Counted from the first letter of the stretch, positions 11,569 through 22,666 are shown. The stretch: 64,000 nt of DNA from Astrothelium macrocarpum (GCA_021030915.1 JAGEMR010000062.1:62001-126000); one strand, 5' to 3'. The notes: generated from the sequence alone by a model not told the origin. A program made the numbers and translations.

Positions 11569-12500
11569 TTATGATTTGGCACTCACAACTTCTAAGAGTA
11601 TGTTAGTAAACATTCACATCATCGGTCCTAGGAGTATCTTACTCTCCACATCTTGTATGCTTTGGTTCAAGATGCGTTGTAGAACCTTCGGGTCCTCAAG
11701 TTCCTTCTCAATTTTACCGATGATGCTGTCGGCGAGTTCTTTTTGCTGCCTTGCCTTGACTTGTCCCTCATATCTCACCCATGAATCCAGTACACTCTTG
11801 GCTTCCTCAGCTAAAGCAGTCTTCTGCTCCAACTCATATGCTTGAGCTTCTAGTCTTGCCGTTTCCTACTCCAAATGTCAGAAGTCTCAGCCAGTGGACA
11901 CAGACGGGCTTTAAATGACGCGGTAACAAACCTTTGACACCTCAAATAAATTCTTAGTAATGTCAATCACACCACCCAAGTCCTTTACACTGTCAATTCT
12001 CGATTTGACTGCTTGCGTATGATCCTGTCTAGCGGCGTTGAGAATTCCTGAAATCTTGTTGGCCGTGTTGTCCGACCATTCCTTGTACAAGGGTCCTCCA
12101 TAATGTGCCACAGCCCAGTAGATTGTGAACAAACTGAACAAGATGATCGACTCTTCGTTGACGACGTAGATTTCATTGCTAATGGCTGCGATTGAAAGAC
12201 CAGCACCGGCAGACAAAATGGCCGTCTTGGAGATCAGATTGCTTCCTGGAAGAGAGTCGAGGATCGACCTAGCCTTTTTCGCTGGATCCTCAACTGCCGT
12301 TTTCGGCTGCTCAGGTTGTTGTCGAAGGGCCGTTGTTGTGAATGAGGTGGTAGCAGCAGGCGTGATACGGGTCGCTGGGAGAGTTGGCCGGAGCCGAGCG
12401 GCGCCTATTAAAGGTCAGTCAACTGGCCAATGGCTCAATTAAGAAGCTTTCCAAGGTAACACTGACCCATCGCGCTTCTTGCGAGACGAGATGCCATCAT
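11569..12500 (-). CDS. ATP4: Mitochondrial F1Fo ATP synthase subunit 4 (subunit b)
   Basis: Peripheral stalk (stator) subunit of ATP synthase in the inner mitochondrial membrane. Four exons are supported: 12500/12497-12467, 12404-11932, 11865-11643 and 11591-11569. The introns are 62, 66 and 51 nt; the last has a perfect TACTAAC branch site. Spliced, the protein is about 249 aa. It has an Arg/Ala-rich mitochondrial presequence (MASRLARSAMGAARLRP), two hydrophobic segments (ILSAGAGLSIAAIS and ILFSLFTIYWAVAHYG), then the long charged stator helix ending DVEKVVSAKS. Reading past the third exon without splicing would give a premature, unconserved end. Two adjacent ATGs (12500, 12497) are equally good starts. 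ATP4 is divergent from NOC4 with only 255 bp between the starts. Confidence 0.92.
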
Positions 12501-12755
12501 GTGTGGTTGTGTCAAAGCAGAGAATAGTCCTTGACGTTCCGCGAGCTTGAGGTGCTAAGAGGAAGGAAAACGCGCTAGCTCGATTCAGGACCCTTGCAGT
12601 ATTTTCGTAACTGCGGACTCAAACCACCAATTTTCCCAACTAGACGAAGGATGCTATCTCGAATACCCATAGCAATTTGTCTACACTCGGCGACATCTTT
12701 GCAAGAACCTCTGGGACTATAAGACTAATAGTCTCGAGACCACTGCGGGACGAAT

Positions 12756-14402
12756 ATGCCTCATGCAGTTGGTTCAATCGCGGGCACAAAGAGAAAAGCT
12801 TTACACGACGCCAAAAAAACACCGATGAGACCCTTGAAAGCTAAGAGGAAAGATATCGGATCGGATCCGCAAGCCCCAAATGACGCGATACATGTTCTTG
12901 AGAATCAAATTGGGGAATCTCGAAAGCATTATAACAATATTGCAAAACTATTGTCAATCTACACCAAGACTCGGAATGTCGACGAAAGCATTACCGCAGC
13001 CGTCGCACTTTGCAAAGTCTTTTGTAGACTCATGACCGCTGGGAATATGACTAAGAGGAAGACCATGTCAGCGAATGAGGTTACAATAGTGGACTGGTTG
13101 AAGGCAAGACATACGGAATACACGCGGCTTTTATTAGCTATGATACAGGAGCCAGAGAAAACGAAACAAATTTCCGCGCTGATGTTGATCATGCGCTTGG
13201 TTAAAGAGGGAGTGAAAAAAGATGAGAATATCTGGCGAGTTGGTCTATTCTTTGAGCTTTTGCAGACACTCTTCTCTGTCCCCCAATCAGGTTTTGCAAG
13301 GGACGGTTTTGAGAAATTAGTCAAAGAGTATGACGATGTTCGATTCTTTGCACTAAGGTCCATACCACGCCTCTTAGAACGTGCCGAAGACCAGACATAT
13401 TATACAACGCTCATTGGAGAGGTCTTACAGCTGTTGTCCAAGACTGAAACCCTACCCCAGTCTTCCAAAGACATTTCGAATTTCTGGGCCGAGCCTCCAC
13501 CTCCCAAGCATGGTCTCTGGTCCATCAAGGTTCATAGGAAAGTAGCAGAAGAAGCATGGTTAGCACTGCTCCGTCAATCTTTGACAACACACCAACGCAA
13601 GTCGATTTTGAGCAAAGTCACCTCTCACATTTCTCCAATCCTCAGTCGTCCGGAGCTGCTCATGGATTTTCTTACATCGTCTTTCGATGCTGGCGGAGCA
13701 ACGTCTCTCTTAGCTCTATCCGGCCTCTTCCACCTCATTACAACCCGTAACCTCGATTATCCCAATTTCTATCCAAAACTTTACTCCCTTTTAGACGCAG
13801 ACATCTTGCATTCAAAGCATCGCTCACACTTCTTCCGACATCTGGACACCTTTCTCTCCTCTTCGCACTTACCTGCCGTTCTCGTTGCATCTTTCATTAA
13901 GCGCCTCTCTCGACTGGCTCTCTCTGCTCCTCCTGCAGGCATCGTCGCAGTGATCCCATTCGTCTACAATATGCTTCAGCGTCATCGGCAATGCACATTC
14001 ATGCTCCATCGCGAACCACATCCCTCTTTCCTGGTCTGGCAACAACTTTCGTCCGCTTCCAATGAAACAGATCTGGAAGATCCTTTTGTGGCGGACGAAT
14101 CGGATCCAATGAAGACAAATGCGCTCGAAAGTAGTCTATGGGAGCTTAATACGCTACGTTCGCACTACCATCCTAATGTTGCGACGTTGGCGGGGATTAT
14201 AGCGCAGCAATTCACGAAGCGCGAGTATCAGTTGGAAGATTTCTTGGACTATTCGTATGGAACATTAATAGAAGCGGAATTAGGCAAGGAGCTAAAGAAG
14301 CCCCCAGTGGTGGAATGGCAGATTCCCAAGAGGATATTCTTGGCTGAGGGTGAAGGTTTAGGAAGGATGGGCGAGTTGCTCGAAACTGTTAGAAGACAGT
14401 AG
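12756..14402 (+). CDS. NOC4: Nucleolar complex protein NOC4 (CBF/Mak21 family)
   Basis: Noc4 pairs with Nop14 in maturation and export of the 40S pre-ribosome. A single uninterrupted frame of 548 codons starts at 12756. The N-terminus has basic, nuclear-type patches (GTKRKALHDAKK, PLKAKRKD). A long helical repeat body follows. The CBF-domain signature is in the C-terminal half: SLLALSGLFHLITTRNLDYPNFYPKLY-type sequence near residues 320-350, then FFRHLDTFLSSSHLP and FIKRLSRLAL. Length and order fit the family. It shares a short divergent promoter with ATP4 and is convergent with the permease, with 137 bp between the stops. Confidence 0.9.
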   Translation: MPHAVGSIAGTKRKALHDAKKTPMRPLKAKRKDIGSDPQAPNDAIHVLENQIGESRKHYNNIAKLLSIYTKTRNVDESITAAVALCKVFCRLMTAGNMTKRKTMSANEVTIVDWLKARHTEYTRLLLAMIQEPEKTKQISALMLIMRLVKEGVKKDENIWRVGLFFELLQTLFSVPQSGFARDGFEKLVKEYDDVRFFALRSIPRLLERAEDQTYYTTLIGEVLQLLSKTETLPQSSKDISNFWAEPPPPKHGLWSIKVHRKVAEEAWLALLRQSLTTHQRKSILSKVTSHISPILSRPELLMDFLTSSFDAGGATSLLALSGLFHLITTRNLDYPNFYPKLYSLLDADILHSKHRSHFFRHLDTFLSSSHLPAVLVASFIKRLSRLALSAPPAGIVAVIPFVYNMLQRHRQCTFMLHREPHPSFLVWQQLSSASNETDLEDPFVADESDPMKTNALESSLWELNTLRSHYHPNVATLAGIIAQQFTKREYQLEDFLDYSYGTLIEAELGKELKKPPVVEWQIPKRIFLAEGEGLGRMGELLETVRRQ

Positions 14403-14539
14403 GTAATCGATGTATAATTCAAATACCCACTGTTCACCCAATGTAGATGGAGCATTACAAGCTGATCTGTAGTTGTCTTGGGATATTTGATTCATGTCCC
14501 TTGAATGACTTACAAAAGGATACAGGTCGGGAATTGCTT

Positions 14540-16357
14540 CTAGAAATCCTTCTCCTTGCTATGCTCTTGCGAACCACTTTCGCTGCCACCTTCACCGTTG
14601 AAAATCTTTCCGCCAACAACTTCGAAGTCTTCCTGATATGCTCTATGCTCAATGTTGATCTTTGGTCCTTTGAACCATTTTCGAGCGCTAACGACCCACC
14701 AAATGAGAACGCAAAACATAGGCCCTGTACATTGCATGTTAGAAATGAACACGTTCGAAATTATTTTAGGATACCAACCTCCGTAGACTAAGCATGTCCA
14801 ATTCATGGTAGACAGCCTACAAGTTGTTAGCAGTAAGAACCTGTGTAAGAAAGATATAACTGACGTCAGATTGCTTCCAGTTGTACTAGGCAGGCACAGA
14901 ATTGGGACCATCAAGGCAACAAAGGCAGAAGAGATGGTACCAAAAATTGGGCTTGCTCTCCCCAAGTTCCATGGTCCAGCTTTGAATCGGTCACCAACAA
15001 AGAAGGTCTTGATGAAGATTGGCGTACAGAAGGCTACAAATGCTGCAATACCACCGATGGAGAATAGAGCACCAATAGTGAGCTCACCACCAAAAATGAG
15101 AAGCAGCATGAGATCGCCAATGATGTTATTGTACCATACGGCATTCACTGGTGTTAGGGTATGTTTATTTACCCGGCTCCAATATTTCGAGAGTGGGAAA
15201 CAGCCATCCCGAGCATAGGCAAAAGTAACGCGAGACGCCGCAATCATACAGCCTTGGCCCATAAAAAATCCCGCAATGATAGTCAAGGCCAAGACAGCAT
15301 TGACCATGGGCAGAGGCAAAACCTGGGTCAGGTAAGCGGCGAATGGCTGACCGATAGGATCGGTCAATGCACCGCTGATATCCACCACTGTATAAGCAAC
15401 CACGAGTTGTAGAAACCAGCCGAAAGTGCCACCAACGGCGGACGTTAGGAAAATGGCTCGCGGCGACGCAACATTGGCATTGGAGCATTCCTCGCTCAAG
15501 TGGAAAGGACTATCGTATCCGCTCATCGTCCAAATGACAGCAACAAATGACATTAAAACCGCGACGCCATTTGGAAAGTCCGTTCCGGGGTAGATGGTGC
15601 CCCAGACTTCAGAGCTTGGTGTAAACTTGGGGAGACCTTGACTTTCACGATTTGTCCCCGCAGGAATCAAGATGATGACAACTATGAGAGCGAGAAAATT
15701 GAAAGTAGACCCGGCCGAGTTGACTCGAGCAATCCATCTCGTTGGAAGAGATGCCATGATTCCATGGATGATCATGAGGAAGATGGTCAAGAGGAAAATC
15801 TCGTAGTTCTGGGGAGTGTAGCTCGGATTGTTGATGGATGCCAAAGCAAGAATCATAGCTGAAGTTCCATAGTTGACAGAAGGCGCTCCTGTGACCTGTG
15901 AGAGCCAGTTTGACCACCCCGTAACCCAAGCTGCCAATGGTCCCCAACCAGGTGGTGCCAAAGCGCTTGCAGCGTAGTATAACCCCCCACTGGTAGGCAT
16001 TGAGGAGCAAAGCTCTGCCATACTACATGCAATGCTCTGAATGCCAACCATGGCAATTAACCATCCCCAAGTCATACCCGCTGTACCTGCATATCCCATT
16101 CCATAATAAAGTGTAGTTGCGAAGCTCGGGAGAAGGCCGAGCACAGAAAAACTGACACAGAAAGTGGTCCATAGACTGAATTCACGTTTGAATTCTGACT
16201 TGTAACCCAAAGCGCCGAGGACTTCTTCATCTGCAGTAAATTCATGATTCGGATCGTAGGGAATATCTCCCTGTGGAAGGACGGAAGTGACGGGTTCCTC
16301 TGCCACACTCTTATGGCGGCCGGAGGCGGACACGATGCTGAAGTTTCGGTCCGCCAT
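14540..16357 (-). CDS. Amino acid/GABA/choline permease, APC superfamily (ACT family)
   Basis: Plasma-membrane proton symporter of the amino acid/choline transporter family, related to yeast Uga4/Hnm1. Family hallmarks are LGYKSEFKREFSLW at the start of the core, SMAELCSSMPTSGGLYYAA, GYDSPFHLSEEC and SRVTFAYARDG. About 12 hydrophobic helices are visible. Two introns near the 3' end are needed to restore the conserved SNLT..MNWTCLVYGGPM segment: 14864-14817 (48 nt) and 14778-14725 (54 nt, TCTAAC branch site). Both are multiples of three without stops, so the unspliced frame is 605 codons. The spliced product is 571 aa. The substrate cannot be assigned; GABA, choline and other amino acids are all possible. 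Confidence 0.88.
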   Translation of the reverse strand: MADRNFSIVSASGRHKSVAEEPVTSVLPQGDIPYDPNHEFTADEEVLGALGYKSEFKREFSLWTTFCVSFSVLGLLPSFATTLYYGMGYAGTAGMTWGWLIAMVGIQSIACSMAELCSSMPTSGGLYYAASALAPPGWGPLAAWVTGWSNWLSQVTGAPSVNYGTSAMILALASINNPSYTPQNYEIFLLTIFLMIIHGIMASLPTRWIARVNSAGSTFNFLALIVVIILIPAGTNRESQGLPKFTPSSEVWGTIYPGTDFPNGVAVLMSFVAVIWTMSGYDSPFHLSEECSNANVASPRAIFLTSAVGGTFGWFLQLVVAYTVVDISGALTDPIGQPFAAYLTQVLPLPMVNAVLALTIIAGFFMGQGCMIAASRVTFAYARDGCFPLSKYWSRVNKHTLTPVNAVWYNNIIGDLMLLLIFGGELTIGALFSIGGIAAFVAFCTPIFIKTFFVGDRFKAGPWNLGRASPIFGTISSAFVALMVPILCLPSTTGSNLTSVISFLHRFLLLTTCRLSTMNWTCLVYGGWYPKIISNVFISNMQCTGPMFCVLIWWVVSARKWFKGPKINIEHRAYQEDFEVVGGKIFNGEGGSESGSQEHSKEKDF

Positions 16358-17100
16358 GATTTGTATTTTGTCAAACTCGGAACAAAGAAAAGAAGTGATG
16401 ATCGGACTGAGGAGAGAAGGAATTGAGGATAAGGAAATAGTGAATTATCTACCTTGCCGTCGATCGTTCATTATTTCACGGCATAGAAATACGTATCTTG
16501 GCCCACATTTTAGCAGCCTCTGTAAGATGATCGGAGAAAACCGCTGGATCGGAGAGCTCCCTGCCGTGTGGAGGACGCTCCTACTCGAAAAAGATAAGGC
16601 ATAAGATAGGGTGTGTATGCAATCAAAAGCCCTGCTCGCGTGGCAAGCACGTACGTGAACAAGGGCCAGGCCATTGCCTTGCATAAGGCCTTTTCCTTAG
16701 CTGCGCCGGGGCTTACCTGCCCAATGATGTAGCTGTTAGCCAGCAAGCCAACGGAAAGAACGATAGGATACGGATAAGCCCCGATAAGCAGGAAATCTGG
16801 AGTATCAGTTGCGAACGCCGTTACCATACCAAAACTAGTCTAGGCCACTAGCAGATGTAGGCTGGGCATAAGGTCAGACTATGAAAGCGACGTGACCTAT
16901 GAGATTTGATGGAAATTTTTCATGGCTGAATGAAAAGAATGCAGGCGTGAAGCCACATTTTGCCCCGCGAATGGCCGGATTGACAGGAGAATGAGGGTCT
17001 TTCTGCTTCGGCAACGTCATCGTACGTTTCACCCAAGCATCGACACATCTACCACGATTCTCTTGCCTCAATTTCTCTAGTTTAATAAATAATCTGCACA
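16358..17100. other. Divergent promoter region, permease / SH3BGR-like gene
   Basis: 743 bp between two divergent starts. A 105-codon hydrophobic minus-strand frame (16510-16827) is the only sizeable ORF and has no recognisable similarity, so it is not called. Confidence 0.45.
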
Positions 17101-18269
17101 ATGGCCGACATCGCATCCTTTGACGACGACCCTACCCTGTATCTGTTTACCTCCTTAACAGCTGGCTCTTCCCACATCATCACTGCCACCTCCCGTCTCG
17201 AGACCATCCTCAAAGCCAACAAAATCCCTTTTCAAGCCCTCGACACCGCAACCGAAGAACGCGCAAGAAAACTATGGGGCCGAAGAGCAGGCAAGCGCAA
17301 GCTTCCCGGCCTCGTCAAGCAAGGCATGGTCCTCGGTGTACTTCTCTCCAATCCCCAATCCCAAATCCACTACAAATCCACACAAGGCTAACCCATACCC
17401 CAACCCAGGACCTCGAACAAATAGAAGAATGGAACGAATTCGGCGAGCTCAAACAAAACATCGGCCCAACCCCATCTCTCGACCAAGCCCCCTCAGGCCC
17501 CAGCTCCGCAGACCTCGCCTCCAAGCCCGCGCAAACAGCCAACGCGGCCCCTACGCAGTCAGACACGCTCCGCCAACTCAGCACGGAAGCCGCGGCGGTT
17601 GCAGCCGCCAAGCCTAAGCCGCTCCCGCTGCGGCCCAAGGCGGGCGTCGACGCGAGCAAGATCCGGCCGCTGCCGTCGGACGTCGCCGCGGCGCCGCGGG
17701 ACGCGACGGCGAGCCCGTCGGGCGCGGAGCGCGAGAAGGAGAAGGAGAAGGAGAATGTGGCGCCTGTGGCGGAGGAGGAGGCCGAGAGCGGGAAGGGGGT
17801 CGCGCGGCTGGGGACGGAGGGGGATGTGGCGAGGCCGGAGACGATGACGTCGAGTATGGAGGTGAAGGAGGGGAGTGTTGCGGCTGCTACGGCGGCGGCG
17901 GCGGAGGAGGAAGGGGGTAAAGGGGAGGGGAAGCTGGGTGTGGAGGGGACCGGGGAGGGGAAGTCGGGGGAAGCGCTGGCGGCGAAGTCGCAGGAGAATC
18001 TGGCGGCGGTGGGGTTGTCGAAGGAGGAGAAGGGTGCGGAGACGATGGAACATCGGGGGAGTAGTGTGAATTTGGTGGATGAGGAGGAGGTGAAGGAGGT
18101 GGAGAAAGCAACGGCGATACCGGAGGAGCAAGAAGAAGAGGTGGAAGAGGGCAAGGAGAAGAAGGTGGAGGAGGACGAGGTAAAGACGGGGGCTGAGGAA
18201 GCAGGTGCGAAGACGCAAGAGCAGAAACCTGCTGAAGCTGAGAAGGCAGGGGAAAGCGTTGAGGATTAA
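17101..18269 (+). CDS. SH3BGR-like thioredoxin-fold protein with long acidic tail
   Basis: The first ~100 residues form a glutaredoxin/thioredoxin-like domain of the SH3-binding glutamic-acid-rich (SH3BGR) type. The segments LYLFTSLTAGSS, RLETILKANKIPFQALD, GRRAGKRKLPGLV and EEWNEFGEL follow the family order, and there is no CxxC active site. Exon 1 is 17101-17337 and exon 2 is 17409-18269. The 71-nt intron has a weak donor (GTACTT), a GGCTAAC branch site and a CCCAG acceptor, and joins VLG to DLEQIEEW in frame. The remaining ~265 residues are low-complexity Ala/Glu/Lys/Gly sequence, Glu-rich like the mammalian family tails. Length is 365 aa. Function in fungi is unknown; a redox role is unlikely without catalytic cysteines. 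Confidence 0.8.
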
Positions 18270-18727
18270 AATGGCTGCTTGCTATTGATTAGCATTCGTG
18301 GGTCTTTCCATCTTGTATACTTGGCGCAGGAGTGATACCATTAGAAGTTCCGTCTCAAGAATTCGAGGTATGGAGAGGTACGCTACGCCTGACAAATCGA
18401 TCGATCTCTTTATACGGAATCTCAAGAAACCACTATACCTTCATCAGAACAGAACCCCATTCGAGGATTTCAAGCGATCGAAAGCGAAACCGTAAAAGCG
18501 GGAAATGAAGGTACCTCGATCACTCTGAATTTGTTTATTATCTCGATTCTATTCCCTGATATGCTATGGAGCACCATTGAGGTCTCCTCTGTATTTGACA
18601 TTAGTGGCCCAGCCAGATTCTATCCATTCAGCCATAAAGATGACGCCAAAATATGCAGATATTAGCCTTTTGCCCACGCTATGCAATGCACGTTACGAAA
18701 AAAAAAAAAAAAGCTACCCAAACGAGA
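18270..18727. other. Convergent intergenic region
   Basis: 458 bp between two convergent genes. It contains a run of about 15 A near 18699-18714 and no supported gene. Confidence 0.5.
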
Positions 18728-21700
18728 TCAAGTCCCCTGGAAATTCTGCCACCCACATCCACAGCCTCCCGACCCTCCATCAACACCCCCGTAGGCCTTT
18801 CCATCGCTCTCTTTCTTCTGCACATCGCTATCCGTTCCATTGCCTGGCACAACTGCTGGATTCACCAGAATCCCTCCTGCTCCACGGTCTTCCCACTGCC
18901 ACGTCGCCTCATCCCTGATAATCTTCCCATTTGAATCTAACGCATAGCAGTACACGCCTTTTTGGGACGCATCGCCGCCATGGCGATCGAGCGTGATGGT
19001 CGTGGGATATGGGAAGGAGCCTGGCGTCGTGAAGTCGTCTGCAGAAGAGTTCGACGCTTTAATAGTGCCGTTGCTCGAGTTAAGGAGTCCGTTTGTTGAA
19101 GAGTAAGAAGAGCCAAAGAGGTTGTTGCTTTTTTGTGTCCAGATTTGGACTTTGAACCTTGTCTGCGACCATGTGCATCGGAACGTCGCATTTGCAGCGG
19201 GCGCGCCTCCATTGGCGTCCTGAGGTGCCGGAGGGATGGTAGAGGAGGCGTTGGGACCACCAATGGTGGCGAGGAAGATTGAGCGGTCAAAGTAAGTGTA
19301 AAATCCGTAATGTTCGTTCAGAGCTCCACGGTTATAGAGACGGAGCTGTTGCGCTTGTGGGAACGTGAGAAGATTGGCAGGTGCTGGATAGCCATCATCA
19401 AGGATTGGGGCCGCGGGTATATTGCTTGCATCGTTTGGGAATGGAGATGTTTGAGTTTCAGATCGAGATTGGATTGCGGTTTTGGAGACGACAGCTTCTG
19501 CGACTATAACATCCAAAGACTTTCTTGCTCGATCCACTAGCCGCCGGCCAAGACTTGAATTAGGTGTTCCGCCATCAGATAAAGCGGTTGCATTGAAGAA
19601 TGATATGTAAAACGGTGTTTCCTCGCCGTCGAAAGGCGCTGTATTATTGTCGGTCGTGTTCCCAAGGAAAATCTGCTCTTGATCTGGAGGAGAAGCGGGT
19701 GTCGGTGTAAACATAATGTCTGTGAAGGCATCTCGTGCCGCCAAGGCCTGCCTTCTTATGAACGCGCCAGCCGCAACTGGATTCAACGCCCTTTGACTAA
19801 TGCTTGATGAGCTTGTATTAGCCAGTTGTAGTGAAGATGTATTTGTAATGCTATCGTTTTTGAAACGTATTTCGAATCGAAAGTTAGGTTGTGTCGAACT
19901 GCCTGAGGATGACTGATCTTCTTTTGGAACAGCACAACTCCACACTGTAGAAGGATTCACACAAGTTGAATCCTGCGATAGAGCCTTCGGCTGTGAGATT
20001 GTCGAGATGCCGGTCGGCATCGGTGGAAACCCTGTTAAATTAAGCCAGTTGGCCTGAACAGGAATATCGCTATGCTTCAAAGGGACTATCATGACTAATG
20101 TGACGATGATCGCAATAATCACAAGTGAGCCAAGTCCAATAGCAAAATCAGGCCAGAGGCGTCTCCATGTTTGCTCTGACGCCATGTCTTTACGCCTGAG
20201 GAATGACTGGTATGTTTTGTTAGAGTGATCGCGATGGCCGACACCCTGATCAAGCAATTTCTCCTGCAACGAATCTCGCTTTGGCTTCTTGCCGAAAGAT
20301 GAGCCAATATGACCATATTTTTGTGAGTGCTGGATGCTTCTTGAGGGATCATTCCCTTTCTCTAGTTCATTCACAGTTTCTGTATGAGATTGTAGTCGAT
20401 CCATATCGGCAATGTCTTTTTCTGGGAATGGGGCTCTTGAATCTTGGTGTGCTCCATTGAGACCGAATGACGGACCACGATTACTGTCTAGCCTATCCAA
20501 TGTCTGAAGTTGATCTCCGCCTGCTACTGAGTCATGTTGGTCTGCATTTTCGACGTCCTCCTCTGAAAGGGCCCGCAAGTTTGACTTTGGAATGTTAATT
20601 TCATTGCGTTGTTGCTGAAGTTCATGGCCTGGTAGGTAAGTGCCTAGTGACGCAGTCTCTACCACAGGTGTGCTTTCGGTCTCGCGTGAAAGTGGTGACC
20701 AAATTTCACGGTCTTCCCGGTCTAATGATCTGGAACGAATTGATTCCTCATCTGGTGACGTCGGCAACCGCAAATCTTCCTCTTCTGGAGTCTGGGGTAA
20801 AGATTTTGAGTTTTCCCCACCTAGATGGGATTGCGAATCTTGCCGAAATGGAGACCATATCTCTTGATTCCCGCGAATTGGAGAAGGTGAGCTTGCTACG
20901 TGTTCTCCAGGTGCTCCTCCGCCAGAGTGACGAAGAAAGCAGCCTTGATGAAAGTTATCTTCAGGAGAATGTTCATCTGCATCATCTAACTCAATAGGTC
21001 CAAGACTTTTGACCCTACTTTGATCGACTGAGGATGTGTTGTCCAAATCATTTGTATCCGAATTCTCTGAACAAAAGGGAACCTCTCGCTTAAGATCATC
21101 GGAAGGGTTCGCAGCTGCAACCCCATCGTCTGTTTCGCCTGTTGATCGCAACCCGTTCCCAGAATCATTAGGTACATTGTTTCTGGATTCGTTATCCTCC
21201 GAAGAGTTATCTACCGAATGTGTATCTTCATCTCCATGGGGTATTGAGGGCTCATCTAAGCCGGATTGAGAACGTTTCCCGGGCGATCCACCTTCGAGTA
21301 CGATAGGCAGCTCTCCATCTTCTAAATCTTCAGGTTCAGCAGGACTCCTAAACTCGGGAGCGTCTTTGCTGACACTACGATCGGCGGTCGCAGAAGGTGG
21401 AGGGGTATTAAAATCCTCATCTGGATCGTAGTACTTGGATGCTTCTCCAGTTGTTGGAATTTCGCGTTCCTTCCCCGTCTCGAACAAAGGTTTATCTGCC
21501 AAGCTTCCGGAAACAATAGATCGGTCGGCGACTTGATTTGGCATAATTGTTCGCGGTGGACCATGCCGAATCGCACCGGAAAAGCTGTTCGACCTCCTAG
21601 GTAGATCGGTCCAAGTTGGTGGTGCTTGCAATGTTGCCGTCTGCGGTTCGGATATGTCAACTTTTCTGTTGGTTCCGTAGCCAGCAGCATAAGCAGCGTA

Positions 21701-22666
21701 GAGTTGGCTGCGCGTTCGACCGCTGGCTGGGCCCACTGAGAAAGGAGAGTTAATAACATTCCACCATCCGTGAGATCGACGTGGAATAGGTCTCGACCAC
21801 CTGGAATATAGAAGATCAGGTGTTCGCTGGTCGTTCATCGTTGGCCCTGTAGAGTTCCCATCCGGATACGGATCTTCTTCGAAGACTGTAAAGGAAGACA
21901 ATGATCGTTCATTCCGATCAAATCCCTGCTCTTTCTCATCTTCTTCAAACGGCGTGACGACTGAGTCTCGAAGTACGGAAGACGATGATCTGCGATTAGT
22001 GGACTGGTCAAATGTTGACGACCGATACCTTGGGATGTCTGGTAGTGGTGGAACCTCGTCTTCTCCGGGAGAAGTAGCGATGTAGGTTGCCCTTGAGTAG
22101 ACACTTGAACAAGGTCTTCGGCCACGACCTTGATCATCTATCCCCAATGATGAGGGTGGAGCATCTTCTTTCGCTGGCGTAACTATTATTGTAGGTGTGA
22201 CAAGATTTGATCCGCTTCGGGATCTTCCAATCTTCTGTTCATCTTTGCTTCGGGCAGTGTCCAATCTCAGAGGCTGCTTGTACCCGTTGCTGGTTGTGTT
22301 TACTTGCGAAATTCGCCGGGAGAGTCTCGAATTTGGCTGGAAGCTGACCCGCTTAGGTTGATGCCGAGCGTCTTTGACTGCAATCGGGATTGGCATAGCT
22401 TTCCGTCTTTGGGCAAGATCCGTATCTATCTTGATTGGAGGCCTTTTTAAAGCTCTGAATGCATTTTGAAAGTGCTTCAATCCAGTATCGCCCAGGGTTT
22501 TAACTCCAGTTGAATTTGAGCTCGATTCAACATCCCGAACCACGTTGAGCGAAATACCTTGCCTCTTTATGTTTCTCGGATCAGCCGATATGTACTGTTG
22601 GGGTGGAAGACGTTGTATATCATTGTTGGCCATGCGAGATAATCTTAATTGGATAAAAGGAAGCAC
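18728..22666 (-). CDS. Large single-pass membrane protein, conserved in filamentous fungi, function unknown
   Basis: A single frame of 1312 codons from 22666. A second in-frame ATG at 22633 (MANNDIQRLPPQQY) is the more likely start, giving 1301 aa. Residues 1-~800 are hydrophilic, Ser/Asp/Glu/Pro-rich and predicted disordered. One strong membrane helix (GLGSLVIIAIIVTLVMIV) lies near residues 828-850. The C-terminal ~450 residues are Ser/Thr/Asn-rich with many N-glycosylation sites and conserved-looking Trp/Cys segments (CVNPSTVWSCAVPKE, TFRCTWSQTRFKVQIWT). This implies a type II-like or reversed topology with a glycosylated ectodomain. I recall similar Aspergillus proteins labelled 'glycoprotease family', but no protease motif is visible and I do not adopt that name. 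Confidence 0.75.
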   Translation of the reverse strand: MLPFIQLRLSRMANNDIQRLPPQQYISADPRNIKRQGISLNVVRDVESSSNSTGVKTLGDTGLKHFQNAFRALKRPPIKIDTDLAQRRKAMPIPIAVKDARHQPKRVSFQPNSRLSRRISQVNTTSNGYKQPLRLDTARSKDEQKIGRSRSGSNLVTPTIIVTPAKEDAPPSSLGIDDQGRGRRPCSSVYSRATYIATSPGEDEVPPLPDIPRYRSSTFDQSTNRRSSSSVLRDSVVTPFEEDEKEQGFDRNERSLSSFTVFEEDPYPDGNSTGPTMNDQRTPDLLYSRWSRPIPRRSHGWWNVINSPFSVGPASGRTRSQLYAAYAAGYGTNRKVDISEPQTATLQAPPTWTDLPRRSNSFSGAIRHGPPRTIMPNQVADRSIVSGSLADKPLFETGKEREIPTTGEASKYYDPDEDFNTPPPSATADRSVSKDAPEFRSPAEPEDLEDGELPIVLEGGSPGKRSQSGLDEPSIPHGDEDTHSVDNSSEDNESRNNVPNDSGNGLRSTGETDDGVAAANPSDDLKREVPFCSENSDTNDLDNTSSVDQSRVKSLGPIELDDADEHSPEDNFHQGCFLRHSGGGAPGEHVASSPSPIRGNQEIWSPFRQDSQSHLGGENSKSLPQTPEEEDLRLPTSPDEESIRSRSLDREDREIWSPLSRETESTPVVETASLGTYLPGHELQQQRNEINIPKSNLRALSEEDVENADQHDSVAGGDQLQTLDRLDSNRGPSFGLNGAHQDSRAPFPEKDIADMDRLQSHTETVNELEKGNDPSRSIQHSQKYGHIGSSFGKKPKRDSLQEKLLDQGVGHRDHSNKTYQSFLRRKDMASEQTWRRLWPDFAIGLGSLVIIAIIVTLVMIVPLKHSDIPVQANWLNLTGFPPMPTGISTISQPKALSQDSTCVNPSTVWSCAVPKEDQSSSGSSTQPNFRFEIRFKNDSITNTSSLQLANTSSSSISQRALNPVAAGAFIRRQALAARDAFTDIMFTPTPASPPDQEQIFLGNTTDNNTAPFDGEETPFYISFFNATALSDGGTPNSSLGRRLVDRARKSLDVIVAEAVVSKTAIQSRSETQTSPFPNDASNIPAAPILDDGYPAPANLLTFPQAQQLRLYNRGALNEHYGFYTYFDRSIFLATIGGPNASSTIPPAPQDANGGAPAANATFRCTWSQTRFKVQIWTQKSNNLFGSSYSSTNGLLNSSNGTIKASNSSADDFTTPGSFPYPTTITLDRHGGDASQKGVYCYALDSNGKIIRDEATWQWEDRGAGGILVNPAVVPGNGTDSDVQKKESDGKAYGGVDGGSGGCGCGWQNFQGT

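Noticed and set aside
16510..16827. 105-codon hydrophobic minus-strand ORF
   Set aside because: No homology recalled and no splice partner; probably chance in the permease/SH3BGR-like intergenic region.
17315..18218. Long antisense frames opposite the SH3BGR-like gene
   Set aside because: Shadow of purine-rich coding sequence; low-complexity Ser/Pro or Arg/Leu strings.
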